A stretch of 64,000 bases of DNA. It comes from Acidobacteriota bacterium (lineage in GTDB: Bacteria; Zixibacteria; MSB-5A5; GN15; FEB-12). Of this stretch, positions 1 to 10,309 are shown one piece after another (the stretch's first letter is position 1; every line of letters starts with the position of its first letter). A program made the position numbers and the translations under genes. The DNA is taken from positions 326,264 to 390,263 of the forward strand of contig DATKXK010000014.1 in NCBI GenBank assembly GCA_035529075.1. Reading direction: 5' to 3'. The notes below the pieces were generated by a model. That model saw only the letters and a list, made by a program, of their open reading frames with translations, was not told where the DNA came from and did no database searches.

Positions 1-408
1 CGTCATGAGGCTCATCAGGCAGAAAGGAACCGTGCGTTTCACTACGAACGCGCAATCACGGAGAAATCCATCGACGCACTGGACAAATGCTACAAAGTCA
101 TTGGAAATCTTGTCGCAGAGTTTGCAATCGTGGAGAAATCCCAATGGAAGGACATCAGCCGTTTCAAGACTGCCTGTCACGCGCTGGCTGAGGAAGGTAA
201 GGGCGTCTACCTATACCTGCCGGAACCACTACAGGACCATGTTAAAGGTGTATTCGCGCACTTCGTAGATATTCTGAGGAAACTTGAAGCCACACCAGAC
301 GATGTTAAGCTAAAGGCACTGCAAGATAGCCTCGCTTGTATGAATGAACTGAACACGCGGTTCAACAACTTCATGAGGAAGTACAACGTCCTCAACAAGG
401 CCGGGTGA
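1..408 (+). CDS. 3' part of an unrecognised gene
   Basis: The frame is open from the first base of the window to the TGA at 406-408, so the start lies outside. The visible 135 residues are rich in Lys, Glu, Ala and Leu and look mostly helical (for example the stretch around DILRKLEATPDDVKLKALQD). There is no signal peptide, membrane segment or cysteine motif in the visible part. I do not recognise the family. It ends 15 bases before the hydrolase gene that follows on the same strand, so the two could be cotranscribed. An internal ATG at 130 could start a 92-residue product, but the frame continues upstream without a stop, so a truncated longer gene is the better reading. Confidence 0.55.
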   Translation, partial: RHEAHQAERNRAFHYERAITEKSIDALDKCYKVIGNLVAEFAIVEKSQWKDISRFKTACHALAEEGKGVYLYLPEPLQDHVKGVFAHFVDILRKLEATPDDVKLKALQDSLACMNELNTRFNNFMRKYNVLNKAG

Positions 409-423
409 CGGCCATTTTGAGCA

Positions 424-1194
424 ATGCCTTTGGCTTCTTTCACAATCCTCGGTTCCTCCTCGGGCATGCCGCACCCGCACCGGGCCTGCTCCGGGTACGT
501 GCTACAGGTGGGGGAGAGCCTGAACCTGATCGATTGCGGTGGCGGGGTGGCGTCGTCGTTCCTCCGCTGCGGTTTTGACCCGCTGAAGCTGGACCGCATC
601 TTCATCAGCCACACCCATTCGGACCACGTCGCGGAACTGACGCTCTTTATCCAGATGCTTCACGTGCTCGAGGCCGGCCGGCGGCTGGCCGTGTACGTAC
701 CGGATGAGTTCGTTGACCGGTTTGAAGACTACCTTGAAGCCGTGTATCTCTTCGGGCCGCGCCTTCGCCTTGACCTGGAAATTCACGGCTACGGCGACGG
801 CCTGGTTATCGACGAGGGTTTTCGGTTAATCGCCATCGCCAACAGTCACATAGCCAAACTGGCTCCGTACCTCAGGGAGAATAACCTGCGCAATAAGATG
901 CAGTGTTACAGCTTCAAAATCGAGGTGAACGACAGGTCGCTGCTGTACTCGGCTGATATCGGTTCATTCGATGATATCCGGGGCTGTCTTGACGGTCTGG
1001 ATTACGCCCTTGTGGAAACCACGCACGTGGACGTCGGTGAAATCATCGAACACGCACGCACGTCGACGGTAAAGCAGTATATACTCACGCACCTGGGAAA
1101 CGACGACGAAGCGGCCGGGATAGACAAGCGTGTACGGGCGGCAGGGATCACCAACATGTTGCTTGCCGCCGACGGTATGCGGCTCGATTTGTAA
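424..1194 (+). CDS. Metallo-beta-lactamase-fold hydrolase, RNase Z-like
   Basis: 256 residues. The metal-binding signature SHTHSDH lies at residues 62-68 (H63, H65, D67, H68). Further likely ligands are D178 in YSADIG and H223 in THLGN, the pattern expected of a two-zinc metallo-beta-lactamase fold. The N-terminal strand FTILGSSSGMP resembles RNase Z/ElaC and related phosphodiesterases, and the LIDCGGG turn is typical of that group. There is no signal peptide, so it is probably cytoplasmic. The protein is shorter than tRNase Z (about 300) and I see no flexible-arm insertion. A phosphodiesterase or other MBL hydrolase is therefore as likely as true tRNA 3' processing. The ribosome site is weak, but no earlier in-frame start is better. 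It converges on sdhB, with a terminator in between. Confidence 0.85.
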   Translation: MPLASFTILGSSSGMPHPHRACSGYVLQVGESLNLIDCGGGVASSFLRCGFDPLKLDRIFISHTHSDHVAELTLFIQMLHVLEAGRRLAVYVPDEFVDRFEDYLEAVYLFGPRLRLDLEIHGYGDGLVIDEGFRLIAIANSHIAKLAPYLRENNLRNKMQCYSFKIEVNDRSLLYSADIGSFDDIRGCLDGLDYALVETTHVDVGEIIEHARTSTVKQYILTHLGNDDEAAGIDKRVRAAGITNMLLAADGMRLDL

Positions 1195-1210
1195 CCCGAC
1201 CAGCCCGCAG

Positions 1211-1244
1211 GCAAAAAGAAACCCCGGCGGTTTCCCGCCGGGGT
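1211..1244 (-). terminator. Intrinsic terminator of the sdh operon
   Basis: A perfect 10-bp stem (1221-1230 with 1235-1244) with a 4-base loop is followed, reading the minus strand, by TTTCTTTTT. The T-run is on the minus-strand side, so it ends sdhCAB transcription. The convergent hydrolase gene has no T-run of its own here. Confidence 0.85.
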
Positions 1245-1259
1245 TGCCGGTGACCGGGG

Positions 1260-2011
1260 TCAGACAAGTTCTCTCCTGAAGGAAGCTTTGAGAAACTCCC
1301 GGTTCATTTTGGCGATCACCTCGACACTAATCTCTTTCGGGCAGACCGCCTCGCATTCGTAGTAGTTGGTGCAGTTGCCGAATCCTTCGATATCCATCTG
1401 CGCGATCATGGCTTTGACGCGCCGGGCCTTTTCGGGACGGCCCTGCGGCAGGTGCGCGAAGTGCGACACTTTTGCCCCCACCAGCAGCATCGCCGACGCG
1501 TTCTTGCAGGCCGCGACGCACGCCCCGCAGCCGATACAGGCCGCAGCGTCCATCGCTTTCTCGGCAGCGGCCCTGGGAACCGGAATGGCGTTTGCATCCG
1601 GCGTACCGCCTGTATTAACCGAAATGAACCCGCCCACCTGCATGATGCGATCAAGAGCCGAACGGTCCACGACCAGGTCCTTCAGCACCGGAAAGCCCCT
1701 GGCCCGGAACGGCTCGATGGTGATAGTCTCACCGCTCTTGAAGTGCCGCATCCTCAGTTCGCAGGTAGTCGTGCCCCGGTTGGGTCCGTGGGGAATACCG
1801 TTGATTACCAGCGAACAAGCGCCACAGATCCCCTCGCGGCAGTCGTGGTCGAAGTGTATGGGTTCAATACCCTTCGCTACCAGGTCCAGGTTGACTACGT
1901 CGAGCAGTTCAAGGATGGACATATCCGGGTTGACGTCGTTGGCCTGGTAGGTCTCCATCCGTCCCTTGTCCCGCGCGTTCTTTTGGCGCCAGACACGTAA
2001 GGTCAGGTTCA

Positions 2012-2012
<1 letters not shown>
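1260..2012 (-). CDS. sdhB: Succinate dehydrogenase/fumarate reductase iron-sulfur subunit
   Basis: 250 residues. It carries electrons from the flavoprotein to quinone in complex II. The N-terminal 2Fe-2S domain has C58, C63, C66 (CREGICGAC) and C84. The C-terminal ferredoxin-like domain has C159, C162, C165, C169 ([11 protein letters not shown]) and C214, C220, C224 ([13 protein letters not shown]), enough for the 4Fe-4S and 3Fe-4S clusters. The NYYEC spacing is that of the Bacteroidetes and epsilonproteobacterial subfamily rather than the classical proteobacterial one. The ATG overlaps the sdhA stop by one base (TAATG), indicating translational coupling. It is the last gene of sdhCAB. Sequence alone does not fix whether the enzyme works as oxidase or fumarate reductase. 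Confidence 0.95.
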
Positions 2013-3925
<1,913 letters not shown>

Positions 3926-3926
3926 T

Positions 3927-4661
3927 CTACCTCATCCCCCCTGGCAGCGTTATCAATCCTGCCAAAATGGTTACCGGAATGGAGACAAATCCGACGAAAA
4001 GCACTATTGCAATCAGTGCGGAAAGCACCTCCAGCGCCTTCTTGGAACGCTGATTGCTCCATCCCATTGTCTGGAACATGCTTGAAAAGCTGTGACTGAG
4101 GTGATAAGCCACCATGAACATGGCAATGATGTACAGCCCGGAGATCCAGTAGTTCTGAAAGCCGAGGATAACCATCGAATAGGCATCGAATCGCCCCTGC
4201 CCGTCCGCCAGAGTGACGTAGGCCGGGTTGGTTACCCTGACCGTGAAGTGCAAAACGTGGTAGGCAACAAAAGCGAGAACCAGCAAGCCGGTGTAGATCA
4301 TCGTCCGCGACGCCAGCGTCGCCTCTACCGTGTCCTTGACGCGGTACCCGACCGGTCGCGACTGCCAGTTCTCGAGCTTGAGCTGGATGCCCAGCCAGAT
4401 ATGAAGCACGAACGAGATAAACAGCACTGCCCGGATCGCCCAGAGCATCGGTCCCAGGCTGTGCAGGAACTCAGCGTAGGCGTTCAGCTGGTCCTGGCCC
4501 AGGTAGATTTGAAGATTACCCAGCATGTGCCCGACCACGTACCCAAACGAGACAAATCCGGTAATCGCCATCACGATTTTCTTCCCGATTGAGGTGGTGA
4601 TCTGGGTGGTAATGCCTGCGGATACACGTGCCGAGATGGTTGACGAGACTGTCGCACTCAT
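3927..4661 (-). CDS. sdhC: Succinate dehydrogenase cytochrome b subunit (type B, five-helix)
   Basis: 244 residues from the ATG at 4661. That ATG has AGAAGGG nine bases upstream. A TTG two codons earlier (4667) sits too close to that site. This single membrane subunit replaces the SdhC+SdhD pair of other bacteria, binds two haems b and reduces quinone. Five hydrophobic segments are visible, with histidines inside or near them ([27 protein letters not shown]), matching the diheme b558 family. It is the first gene of the operon and sits 30 bases downstream of a consensus promoter. Confidence 0.93.
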   Translation of the reverse strand: MSATVSSTISARVSAGITTQITTSIGKKIVMAITGFVSFGYVVGHMLGNLQIYLGQDQLNAYAEFLHSLGPMLWAIRAVLFISFVLHIWLGIQLKLENWQSRPVGYRVKDTVEATLASRTMIYTGLLVLAFVAYHVLHFTVRVTNPAYVTLADGQGRFDAYSMVILGFQNYWISGLYIIAMFMVAYHLSHSFSSMFQTMGWSNQRSKKALEVLSALIAIVLFVGFVSIPVTILAGLITLPGGMR

Positions 4662-4690
4662 AGGCAAATTCCCTTCTGTATTGATTTATG

Positions 4691-4719
4691 AACATAGCCT
4701 CATGTGACACACGTGTCAA
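4691..4719 (-). promoter_or_regulatory. sdhCAB promoter with an operator-like palindrome
   Basis: Reading the minus strand, TTGACA (4714-4719), a 17-base spacer and TATGTT (4691-4696) precede sdhC. The inverted repeat TGACAC-AC-GTGTCA (4705-4718) overlaps the -35 box and spacer, a typical position for a repressor site. The regulator is unknown. Confidence 0.7.
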
Positions 4720-4893
4720 ACGAAAAATGATTTCGCCGCCAGTTCAGACAAGAGCGCAGACTGGTGCATCGGGTATCGCGGGCAAGCGGCCGGCCGAACT
4801 AACCGGGAACCGCTTCTCATGGTCGGGGTATACATTCAAACGGGTCAGGCGCGTGTGGCCCCGTGCTTCGCCCGGTGTTGGCGGAAAAGTGGA
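4720..4893. other. Non-coding stretch between divergent promoters
   Basis: This is the rest of the gap between sdhC and the secreted-protein gene. I see no convincing reading frame, RNA gene or repeat in it. Confidence 0.5.
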
Positions 4894-4922
4894 TTGACAA
4901 CGGCGGAGGGGTTTTTTATGTT
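4894..4922 (+). promoter_or_regulatory. Promoter of the secreted-protein gene at 4988
   Basis: TTGACA (4894-4899), a 17-base spacer ending in a T-run, and TATGTT (4917-4922). The coding start lies 65 bases further on. Confidence 0.7.
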
Positions 4923-4987
4923 GACCCATTAATCGCATGGTGTCGATATAAGAAAGCGAACGGTTTAACTCGGTACTGGAGAAGGAT

Positions 4988-5557
4988 ATGTCCAAAGTAC
5001 GCATTCTGTTCGTCGCTGTCCTGGTGCTGGCACTGGCCGCCGGGTCGTCCATGGCCGCGTCGGTGTCGCTGAAGTTGTCCGGCCCCGGGATGGTCAACGA
5101 CAGCACAATCAAGGCTGGGGAAAAGGTTTCCGTTGACGTCTACTGGACCAACGACAAGGAACGTCGCGGTTTCACGGTTGGATTCAAGTTTGATTCCAAG
5201 GATATCAAGCAGATTGTGCATGTCGCTGACAGTGGCAAAGGTTTGAACCTGCTCGGTGATATCAAGGGGCACAACGGCTGGCAGGACAAGTCGATCTTCG
5301 ATATCACCGGCGTCCTGGTGCCCGAGATTGACTGGGACGGAAAGCTCCCGGATCTGGTTGGGTTTGGCGGAGCTGTGGGCAAACAGCGTTACCTCCCGCA
5401 CGAGGATATGAAGTGCCTCTCGTTTGATCTGATCGTTCCCGATGCCGGGACACTCGTTGTCGATTCCGCGTTCTTCCCTCCGGGCGGCTACTGGAAGTTC
5501 GGCTCGGGAGAACAGCCGGAATGGAAGGGGCCATACAGTTTCCACGTGGTGAAATAG
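4988..5557 (+). CDS. Secreted protein of unknown function, possibly cohesin-like
   Basis: 189 residues. A clear signal peptide spans about 1-23 (VRILFVAVLVLALAAGSSMA), so the product is exported. The mature part is beta-rich, with segments such as VSLKLSGPG, AGEKVSVDVYWTND and GFTVGFKFDS. This resembles the start of cohesin-like or other all-beta domains that bind partners outside the cell; that is inference from pattern only. There is no sorting domain and no lipobox. The ATG follows GGAGAAGGA. The gene stands alone between its own promoter and a strong terminator. If it is a cohesin-like module, the two dockerin-bearing proteins at 12.8 and 14.7 kb would be natural candidates to test as partners. 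Confidence 0.7.
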   Translation: MSKVRILFVAVLVLALAAGSSMAASVSLKLSGPGMVNDSTIKAGEKVSVDVYWTNDKERRGFTVGFKFDSKDIKQIVHVADSGKGLNLLGDIKGHNGWQDKSIFDITGVLVPEIDWDGKLPDLVGFGGAVGKQRYLPHEDMKCLSFDLIVPDAGTLVVDSAFFPPGGYWKFGSGEQPEWKGPYSFHVVK

Positions 5558-5570
5558 CGACAACGCTGTA

Positions 5571-5597
5571 AGGCCCGCTCTCGGGCGGGCCTTTTTT
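5571..5597 (+). terminator. Intrinsic terminator after the 4988 gene
   Basis: An 8-bp GC-rich stem (5571-5578 with 5585-5592) and a 6-base loop are followed by a T-run on the plus strand. It closes the single-gene unit. Confidence 0.88.
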
Positions 5598-5624
5598 ATT
5601 GGCCTTGAAAGCTTACCGCAAGAC

Positions 5625-6410
5625 ATGTACAAGCTCCTTTTTCTGCTCGCCCTGTGGACTGTCGCGTCCCGGGATATCTCGACCGAGACCGACAAGCCCG
5701 TGGTGCCCGAAACACCGGATACGACCGACGTCGGCAGGGCCGCTCACCTCGTCGTCAGACTCGGAAGGATCACGGTCGACAATATGCGGCTGGATGATAC
5801 CCTGTCGCTCATTCTTGAAGCCCCCGGTGATGAAATCGCCGCGTTCGCGCTGAAGTTCGGATGCGACAGCAGGTACGTGAACATCGTCGACGTGTTGCCG
5901 GGAGAGATCCCCGACTCGTGCGATTGGGAGTACTTCCAGGCCCTGCCCGTGACTACCGCCGATGATGTACGCAGGCCGCGAAACCTGTGGACAGCGATGG
6001 CTCTGGCCAAGATGTCCCCCGACGCTACCCGTCCGCCGTGCCTCGGACTGGGCCGTCCGGCCTCGTTGCTCAGGCTGGTTCTGTCCAACGAGAATGTGCC
6101 GCAGGTGCCGGATCAAAACGTGCCCATCTTCTTCTACTGGGAGGATTGCCGGGACAACGTGTTGTCGGATATGACCGGTCAGACACTGAACGTGTCCAAC
6201 AATGTAATCGATTACTACGACGTCGAACTGCCGGAGAACGAGGACCTGTTCCCGACCTGGAAAGGCACGCCGCAGCCGTGCATCGATCCCGCCCGCGAAA
6301 ACCACCCGCGCCGCCGCGTCGACTTTTACAACGGCGGCGTGGAATTTCGTCTTCAACTGGAGCCGCCTGCCGGTGATTCGGCAGCCGCCCCCGTTGGCGA
6401 TTCTATTTGA
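5625..6410 (+). CDS. Secreted protein of unknown function
   Basis: 261 residues. The N-terminus MYKLLFLLALWTVAS looks like a short signal peptide. The mature protein has several cysteines (GCDS, DSCDW, PPCLG, EDCRD, QPCID) that could pair in the periplasm or outside the cell. No family is recognised. The ATG follows a terminator by only about 28 bases. It has no good ribosome site, and there is no obvious promoter, so expression is uncertain. No earlier in-frame ATG, GTG or TTG comes close enough to be better. The last 8 bases overlap the end of the convergent gene. Confidence 0.55.
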   Translation: MYKLLFLLALWTVASRDISTETDKPVVPETPDTTDVGRAAHLVVRLGRITVDNMRLDDTLSLILEAPGDEIAAFALKFGCDSRYVNIVDVLPGEIPDSCDWEYFQALPVTTADDVRRPRNLWTAMALAKMSPDATRPPCLGLGRPASLLRLVLSNENVPQVPDQNVPIFFYWEDCRDNVLSDMTGQTLNVSNNVIDYYDVELPENEDLFPTWKGTPQPCIDPARENHPRRRVDFYNGGVEFRLQLEPPAGDSAAAPVGDSI

Positions 6411-7926
6411 CAAATGTCATCTTGATGACTCTGGATTCCCGTTCCGATTTCAGCCGCGCCAGGAAAACGCCGCTTGCCACCTGCCGGCCGGCCTGATCAC
6501 GCGCGGGCCATGTCACGCTTAGCTCCCCCGGATCTGTCACCTCGTTGTGCAGGGTAGCTACACGCTGCCCAAGAACGTTGAAGACTGCGAGTTCAAGGGG
6601 TTGTCTTCGCGGGTTGACAAAGGATATCACGGTTTCCCCGTTGAACGGGTTGGGGTAATTCTGCCTGAGCACGATGCTTGACGGCAGGGCGTCCAACTCC
6701 GGCTCAGTGACGTCCGTGGGCGTCGTCAGCCGGTAGATGAACACCGTATCATAAGACCTTGCCAGGACGTGAAGGTCCCAATCTGTCAACCCGGTCTCGA
6801 AGAACGAGACCGCCTGCAATCGATGGGGCAGCGAAACGGAGTCGGTGATCTGTCCCGTGGCCGCGTCAAGAGACAGGATTGACCCTTTGTAATTGATGCC
6901 GACTATGTTCTTCTGATCCTTTGTGGCATAGTGGAACGCAAGGCTGGCACCTGAACACCACAACTCGCTCAGGCCTCCCTCGGGATGGATGCGGATACAG
7001 CACAGACCCTCGGCCCGGGAAGTCGCATCTAATTCCAGCCAATCGCACCACCGTGGATCATCATAACTGGATGTACAGACCGTCCGCCATGTTATGATGA
7101 GTTCCTTGCCACTATGTTCCGGTGCGAAATCCCCGAAAAGCATCGACACCGCCAGACGATCCTGGTACGAGATGAACCCCAGGCCCTTGGAGCCGTCCCA
7201 GAGGCTTACTCCGATACGGGCTGACACCTCCGCCGGTTCACTACTGTGGACCTGGTAGTAATAGTAGCGATTATCGACGACTACGGTACCGATCCGGTCA
7301 GGATTACTCAATGGCGCGTCGAATATACCCGTCGACGCGTGGCTCCAATGAACCGAATCCAGCTCAGGGCTGAAGACAGTAGAATGGTCTTCTACGTCCA
7401 CGATGACGCCCGGGGGCATATACGAGCGGCAGCTAAAGACGTAACTAAACTGGACTCCCGTCAGCGCCCCCGTGGAATCGGTGACGCCAAAGAGATCCGT
7501 GTACAGGGCAATATCAGGGCTGTATACGGTACAGGGCCAGTCGAGTTCGTGTTCGTTTATCACCCATGCGGAATCCGTGGTCGCCCCCAGCGCAACCACA
7601 TGGGGAAAGCAACCGCCCCTGTAATATACCAGATAGATGAGCCACCGATCCTGTTCCGGATCGACGAAAGCCAGCGTCTTTTGCAGCTCCTCGCCTGTTT
7701 CGGCGACAACGTCCCGCGAACTGCCCATCGTGTGAATGACGACCCGCCCGTTCGTGCTGTCAGCGGCCACGTAGCCGATAAGCTGCCCGGCTTCGTCGAG
7801 CACCGGAGAAAGGTGCCGATAATCCTCCCCGCCGTCGACAACGCGCTGATATACAAGCTGGAACGGGCCTGCAAAGGTTGAGGAAACGAGAAGCGCCGCG
7901 GCCAGGGCGACCTGTAAGCCTTTCAT
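6403..7926 (-). CDS. Secreted protein with C-terminal T9SS (FlgD-like) sorting domain
   Basis: 507 residues from the ATG at 7926, which has GGGGGAG five bases upstream and begins a signal peptide (MKGLQVALAAALLVSSTFAG). A longer frame to 8007 adds residues that would bury that signal. The central 400 residues have scattered aromatic and glycine turns suggestive of a beta-propeller, but I cannot assign a family. The last 90 residues are a FlgD-like Ig fold: RQNYPNPFNGETVISF, then LAVFNVLGQRVATL and GVFLARLKSERES. This is the type A sorting signal of type IX secretion substrates. The protein is thus expected at the cell surface or outside. It is a probable client of the PorU/PorV-like genes at 20-27 kb. 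Confidence 0.85.
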   Translation of the reverse strand: MKGLQVALAAALLVSSTFAGPFQLVYQRVVDGGEDYRHLSPVLDEAGQLIGYVAADSTNGRVVIHTMGSSRDVVAETGEELQKTLAFVDPEQDRWLIYLVYYRGGCFPHVVALGATTDSAWVINEHELDWPCTVYSPDIALYTDLFGVTDSTGALTGVQFSYVFSCRSYMPPGVIVDVEDHSTVFSPELDSVHWSHASTGIFDAPLSNPDRIGTVVVDNRYYYYQVHSSEPAEVSARIGVSLWDGSKGLGFISYQDRLAVSMLFGDFAPEHSGKELIITWRTVCTSSYDDPRWCDWLELDATSRAEGLCCIRIHPEGGLSELWCSGASLAFHYATKDQKNIVGINYKGSILSLDAATGQITDSVSLPHRLQAVSFFETGLTDWDLHVLARSYDTVFIYRLTTPTDVTEPELDALPSSIVLRQNYPNPFNGETVISFVNPRRQPLELAVFNVLGQRVATLHNEVTDPGELSVTWPARDQAGRQVASGVFLARLKSERESRVIKMTFVK

Positions 7927-7948
7927 AAATACTCCCCCGCTTACTACC

Positions 7949-7976
7949 AATATAACCCTGATCCCCGGCCGGGCAA
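7949..7976 (-). promoter_or_regulatory. Promoter of the T9SS-sorted protein gene
   Basis: Minus strand TTGCCC (7971-7976), a 16-base spacer and TATATT (7949-7954). It lies 22 bases before the chosen ATG, which supports the shorter start at 7926. Confidence 0.5.
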
Positions 7977-8013
7977 GATAAAATCCTGGTGCCGCCGACC
8001 CTGACAATTCCGG

Positions 8014-8041
8014 TTGACTTGCGCCCGCAAAGAGCTACATT
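8014..8041 (+). promoter_or_regulatory. sucCD promoter
   Basis: TTGACT (8014-8019), a 16-base spacer and TACATT (8036-8041), 62 bases before the sucC ATG. Confidence 0.5.
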
Positions 8042-8103
8042 GGGCGGCAGAATTAACGTTTGCGACCCTGGACAAGCGATTCTACCCGGCAGGATTCCTG
8101 AGT

Positions 8104-9303
8104 ATGCGACTGTACGAATTCGAAGCTAAGGAATTGTTCAAGAAGTCCGGCATCCCGGTGCCGGAGGGCCGCGTGGCTGCCTCGGCCGACGAGGTTTACC
8201 GGGCGGCGGCGGCCGCAGGCGGGCCGGTGGCGCTCAAGGCGCAGGTTCTGACCGGCGGCAGGGGCAAGGCAGGCGGTATCAAGCTGGCTGACGGCCCCAA
8301 CGAAGCACGCACGCTGGCCGACGGTCTCTTCAAATTGACGATCAAGGACTTCCCGGTGGAACGCCTGCTGATCGAACCAAAGCTCGATATTCAGCGCGAG
8401 TTCTACGTCGGCGTAACGATTGACCGGGCCAATTACAGGCTGGTCTTGATCGCCTCCGGCGAGGGCGGCGTGGATATCGAGGAAACCGCCGAGAAACACC
8501 CTGAGAAAATCATCCGCAAGTCATTTTCCATAGACGAAAAGTTGTACACGTTCGATGCCCTGGACGTCGCCAAGAAAATCGGCATTCCGCCCGCCCTGCT
8601 CAGGGACGCAGCCGGGATCATCCGCAATCTCTACGGGCTGTTCAAGGCGCACGACGCCAAGCTGGTCGAGATCAATCCCCTTGTCTTGACCGGTGATGAC
8701 AAACTGATCGCGGCCGATGCCCGGATGTCGCTGGATGACGACGCCGTGTTTCGCCACCCGGAGCTGAAAGACATGGGCATCGAAAAGCGCCACGAGGAAG
8801 GGGAGATGACGCCGCGTGAGAGGCAGGCTTCCGACTGGGGCATCCCGTACCTCGATCTCGACGGCGACATCGGCATGTTTCCCGGCGGGGCGGGGTTCGG
8901 CATCATGGGCAACGACTTCATCGAGCACTTCGGCGGCAAACCGGCCAATTTCATGGATTCCGGCGGCGGGCCCTCGCCTGAACGCATTGCCAAGATGCTC
9001 GTGCTGCTCGATGAAAACCCGAACGTCAAGGCGATCTTCGGCGCGCGTTTCGGCGGCATCAGCCGCTGCGATGATTTCGCCAGGGGCGTCATCATGTTCC
9101 TGAAGGAACACGGCCTGTCCAAGCCGGTTGTCATGCGCATGACCGGCAACATGTGGGAGGAAGGCGTGCGCCTGTTCGAGGAAGCCAGAGAAGCGGACCC
9201 CACCCTCATGGACAAGGTCGAGTTTCACGGCATCGAGACACCTATCGAAGAAATCGCCCAACGTGCGGTCGAGCTGGCCCGGCAGGCGGGAGGCAGTGAC
9301 TGA
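8104..9303 (+). CDS. sucC: Succinate-CoA ligase, beta subunit
   Basis: 399 residues from the ATG at 8104 (MRLYEFEAKELFKKSGIPVP), which matches the usual family start. An upstream in-frame TTG at 8014 would place the coding start inside the promoter. The N-terminal ATP-grasp domain shows KAQVLTGGRGKAGG. The acidic metal ligands are likely in EINPLVLTGDD and AADARMSLDDDA. The C-terminal CoA-ligase domain has NFMDSGGGPSPER and FGGISRCDDFA. The enzyme makes ATP or GTP from succinyl-CoA in the TCA cycle. Its stop overlaps the sucD start by one base. Several motifs differ from textbook SucC, so another acid-thiol ligase of the same superfamily is a minor alternative. Confidence 0.9.
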   Translation: MRLYEFEAKELFKKSGIPVPEGRVAASADEVYRAAAAAGGPVALKAQVLTGGRGKAGGIKLADGPNEARTLADGLFKLTIKDFPVERLLIEPKLDIQREFYVGVTIDRANYRLVLIASGEGGVDIEETAEKHPEKIIRKSFSIDEKLYTFDALDVAKKIGIPPALLRDAAGIIRNLYGLFKAHDAKLVEINPLVLTGDDKLIAADARMSLDDDAVFRHPELKDMGIEKRHEEGEMTPRERQASDWGIPYLDLDGDIGMFPGGAGFGIMGNDFIEHFGGKPANFMDSGGGPSPERIAKMLVLLDENPNVKAIFGARFGGISRCDDFARGVIMFLKEHGLSKPVVMRMTGNMWEEGVRLFEEAREADPTLMDKVEFHGIETPIEEIAQRAVELARQAGGSD

Positions 9304-10169
9304 TGGCCATACTCGCTGACAAAAACAGCCGCGTCATGGTACAGGGGATTACCGGCGGGGCCGGCAAGTTCCACACCGAGCGCATGATCGCCTACGGCAC
9401 CAACATCGTGGGCGGGGTCACGCCCGGCAAGGGCGGGCAGAGCGTGCACGAAAGGCCCGTCTTTGACACTGTCACCGAATGCATGGAACAAACCGGGGCC
9501 GACGTCTCGGTCGTGTTCCTGCCGGCGGCGGCCGTCAAGGAAGCCGCTATCGAAGCCGTCCGCGCGGGCATTCGCTTTCTTGTCGTCGTCCCCGAGCACA
9601 TTCCGATTCACGACATGCTGCACGTCCGCGAGGAAGCCGTCAAACACGGCGCCACCGTCATCGGCGGCAACACCGCTGGAGTCATCACACCGGGCGAGGC
9701 CAACCTCGGCATCATGCCCGACATCGCCTTCAAGCCCGGCCGCGTCGGTACCGTCTCGCGCTCCGGATCGATCACCTACTACGTCGCCGACACGCTTTCA
9801 CGGACCGGCTACGGCGAGTCGACCTGTGTCGGACTCGGCGGCGACCCCGTGCTCGGCTCGACCTTCAACGAAATCCTCCGGATGTTCGAAGAGGACGACA
9901 AGACCAAAGCGGTGGTGCTGTGCGGAGAGATCGGCGGCGTCTACGAGGAAAAGGCGACCGAAATCATCCCGAAAATGAAAACACCGGTGCTGGCCATCAT
10001 CGGCGGTATATTCGCGCCCCCCGGCAAGCGCATGGGCCACGCCGGGGCGATTGTCGAGGGCCGCATGGGCACGGCCAGAGAAAAGCTCGACATGCTCACC
10101 GAGGCCGGCGCCCACCCCTGCAAGACCTTCCTGGACATCCCCGTCATCCTCAAAAAGCTGGGCGTGTAG
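9303..10169 (+). CDS. sucD: Succinate-CoA ligase, alpha subunit
   Basis: 288 residues, the usual length. The CoA-binding N-terminal domain begins GITGGAGKFHTERM. The catalytic phosphohistidine is in RMGHAGAI near residue 242. SRSGSITY and GLGGDPVLGSTF are also family motifs. One site is unusual: the normal GPNCPG loop reads GGNTAG here, followed by the standard VITPGE. The start overlaps the sucC stop (TGATG), so the subunits are coupled. With the sdh operon on the opposite strand, two consecutive TCA-cycle steps are encoded within 9 kb. Confidence 0.9.
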   Translation: MAILADKNSRVMVQGITGGAGKFHTERMIAYGTNIVGGVTPGKGGQSVHERPVFDTVTECMEQTGADVSVVFLPAAAVKEAAIEAVRAGIRFLVVVPEHIPIHDMLHVREEAVKHGATVIGGNTAGVITPGEANLGIMPDIAFKPGRVGTVSRSGSITYYVADTLSRTGYGESTCVGLGGDPVLGSTFNEILRMFEEDDKTKAVVLCGEIGGVYEEKATEIIPKMKTPVLAIIGGIFAPPGKRMGHAGAIVEGRMGTAREKLDMLTEAGAHPCKTFLDIPVILKKLGV

Positions 10170-10190
10170 TCCCGTCGTGGCGCAAAGCCC

Positions 10191-10219
10191 TTGTGCCGCG
10201 GTGCATCCCTAATTATATT
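10191..10219 (+). promoter_or_regulatory. Possible promoter of the small gene and kinase cassette
   Basis: TTGTGC (10191-10196), a 17-base spacer and TATATT (10214-10219). The -10 box is good and the -35 box poor. Confidence 0.35.
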
Positions 10220-10309
10220 CGGTTTAACCGTCAGGGGGTCCCGCATCGTGCCTGTCACATCAAGGCCTGACCTCAAGGAATCGATATGTAGATGAGAAGG
10301 AGGGCGCAT

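Noticed and set aside
9479-10270. A 263-codon Arg/His-rich frame inside sucD
   Set aside because: It is an out-of-phase reading of sucD with extreme composition and no domain.
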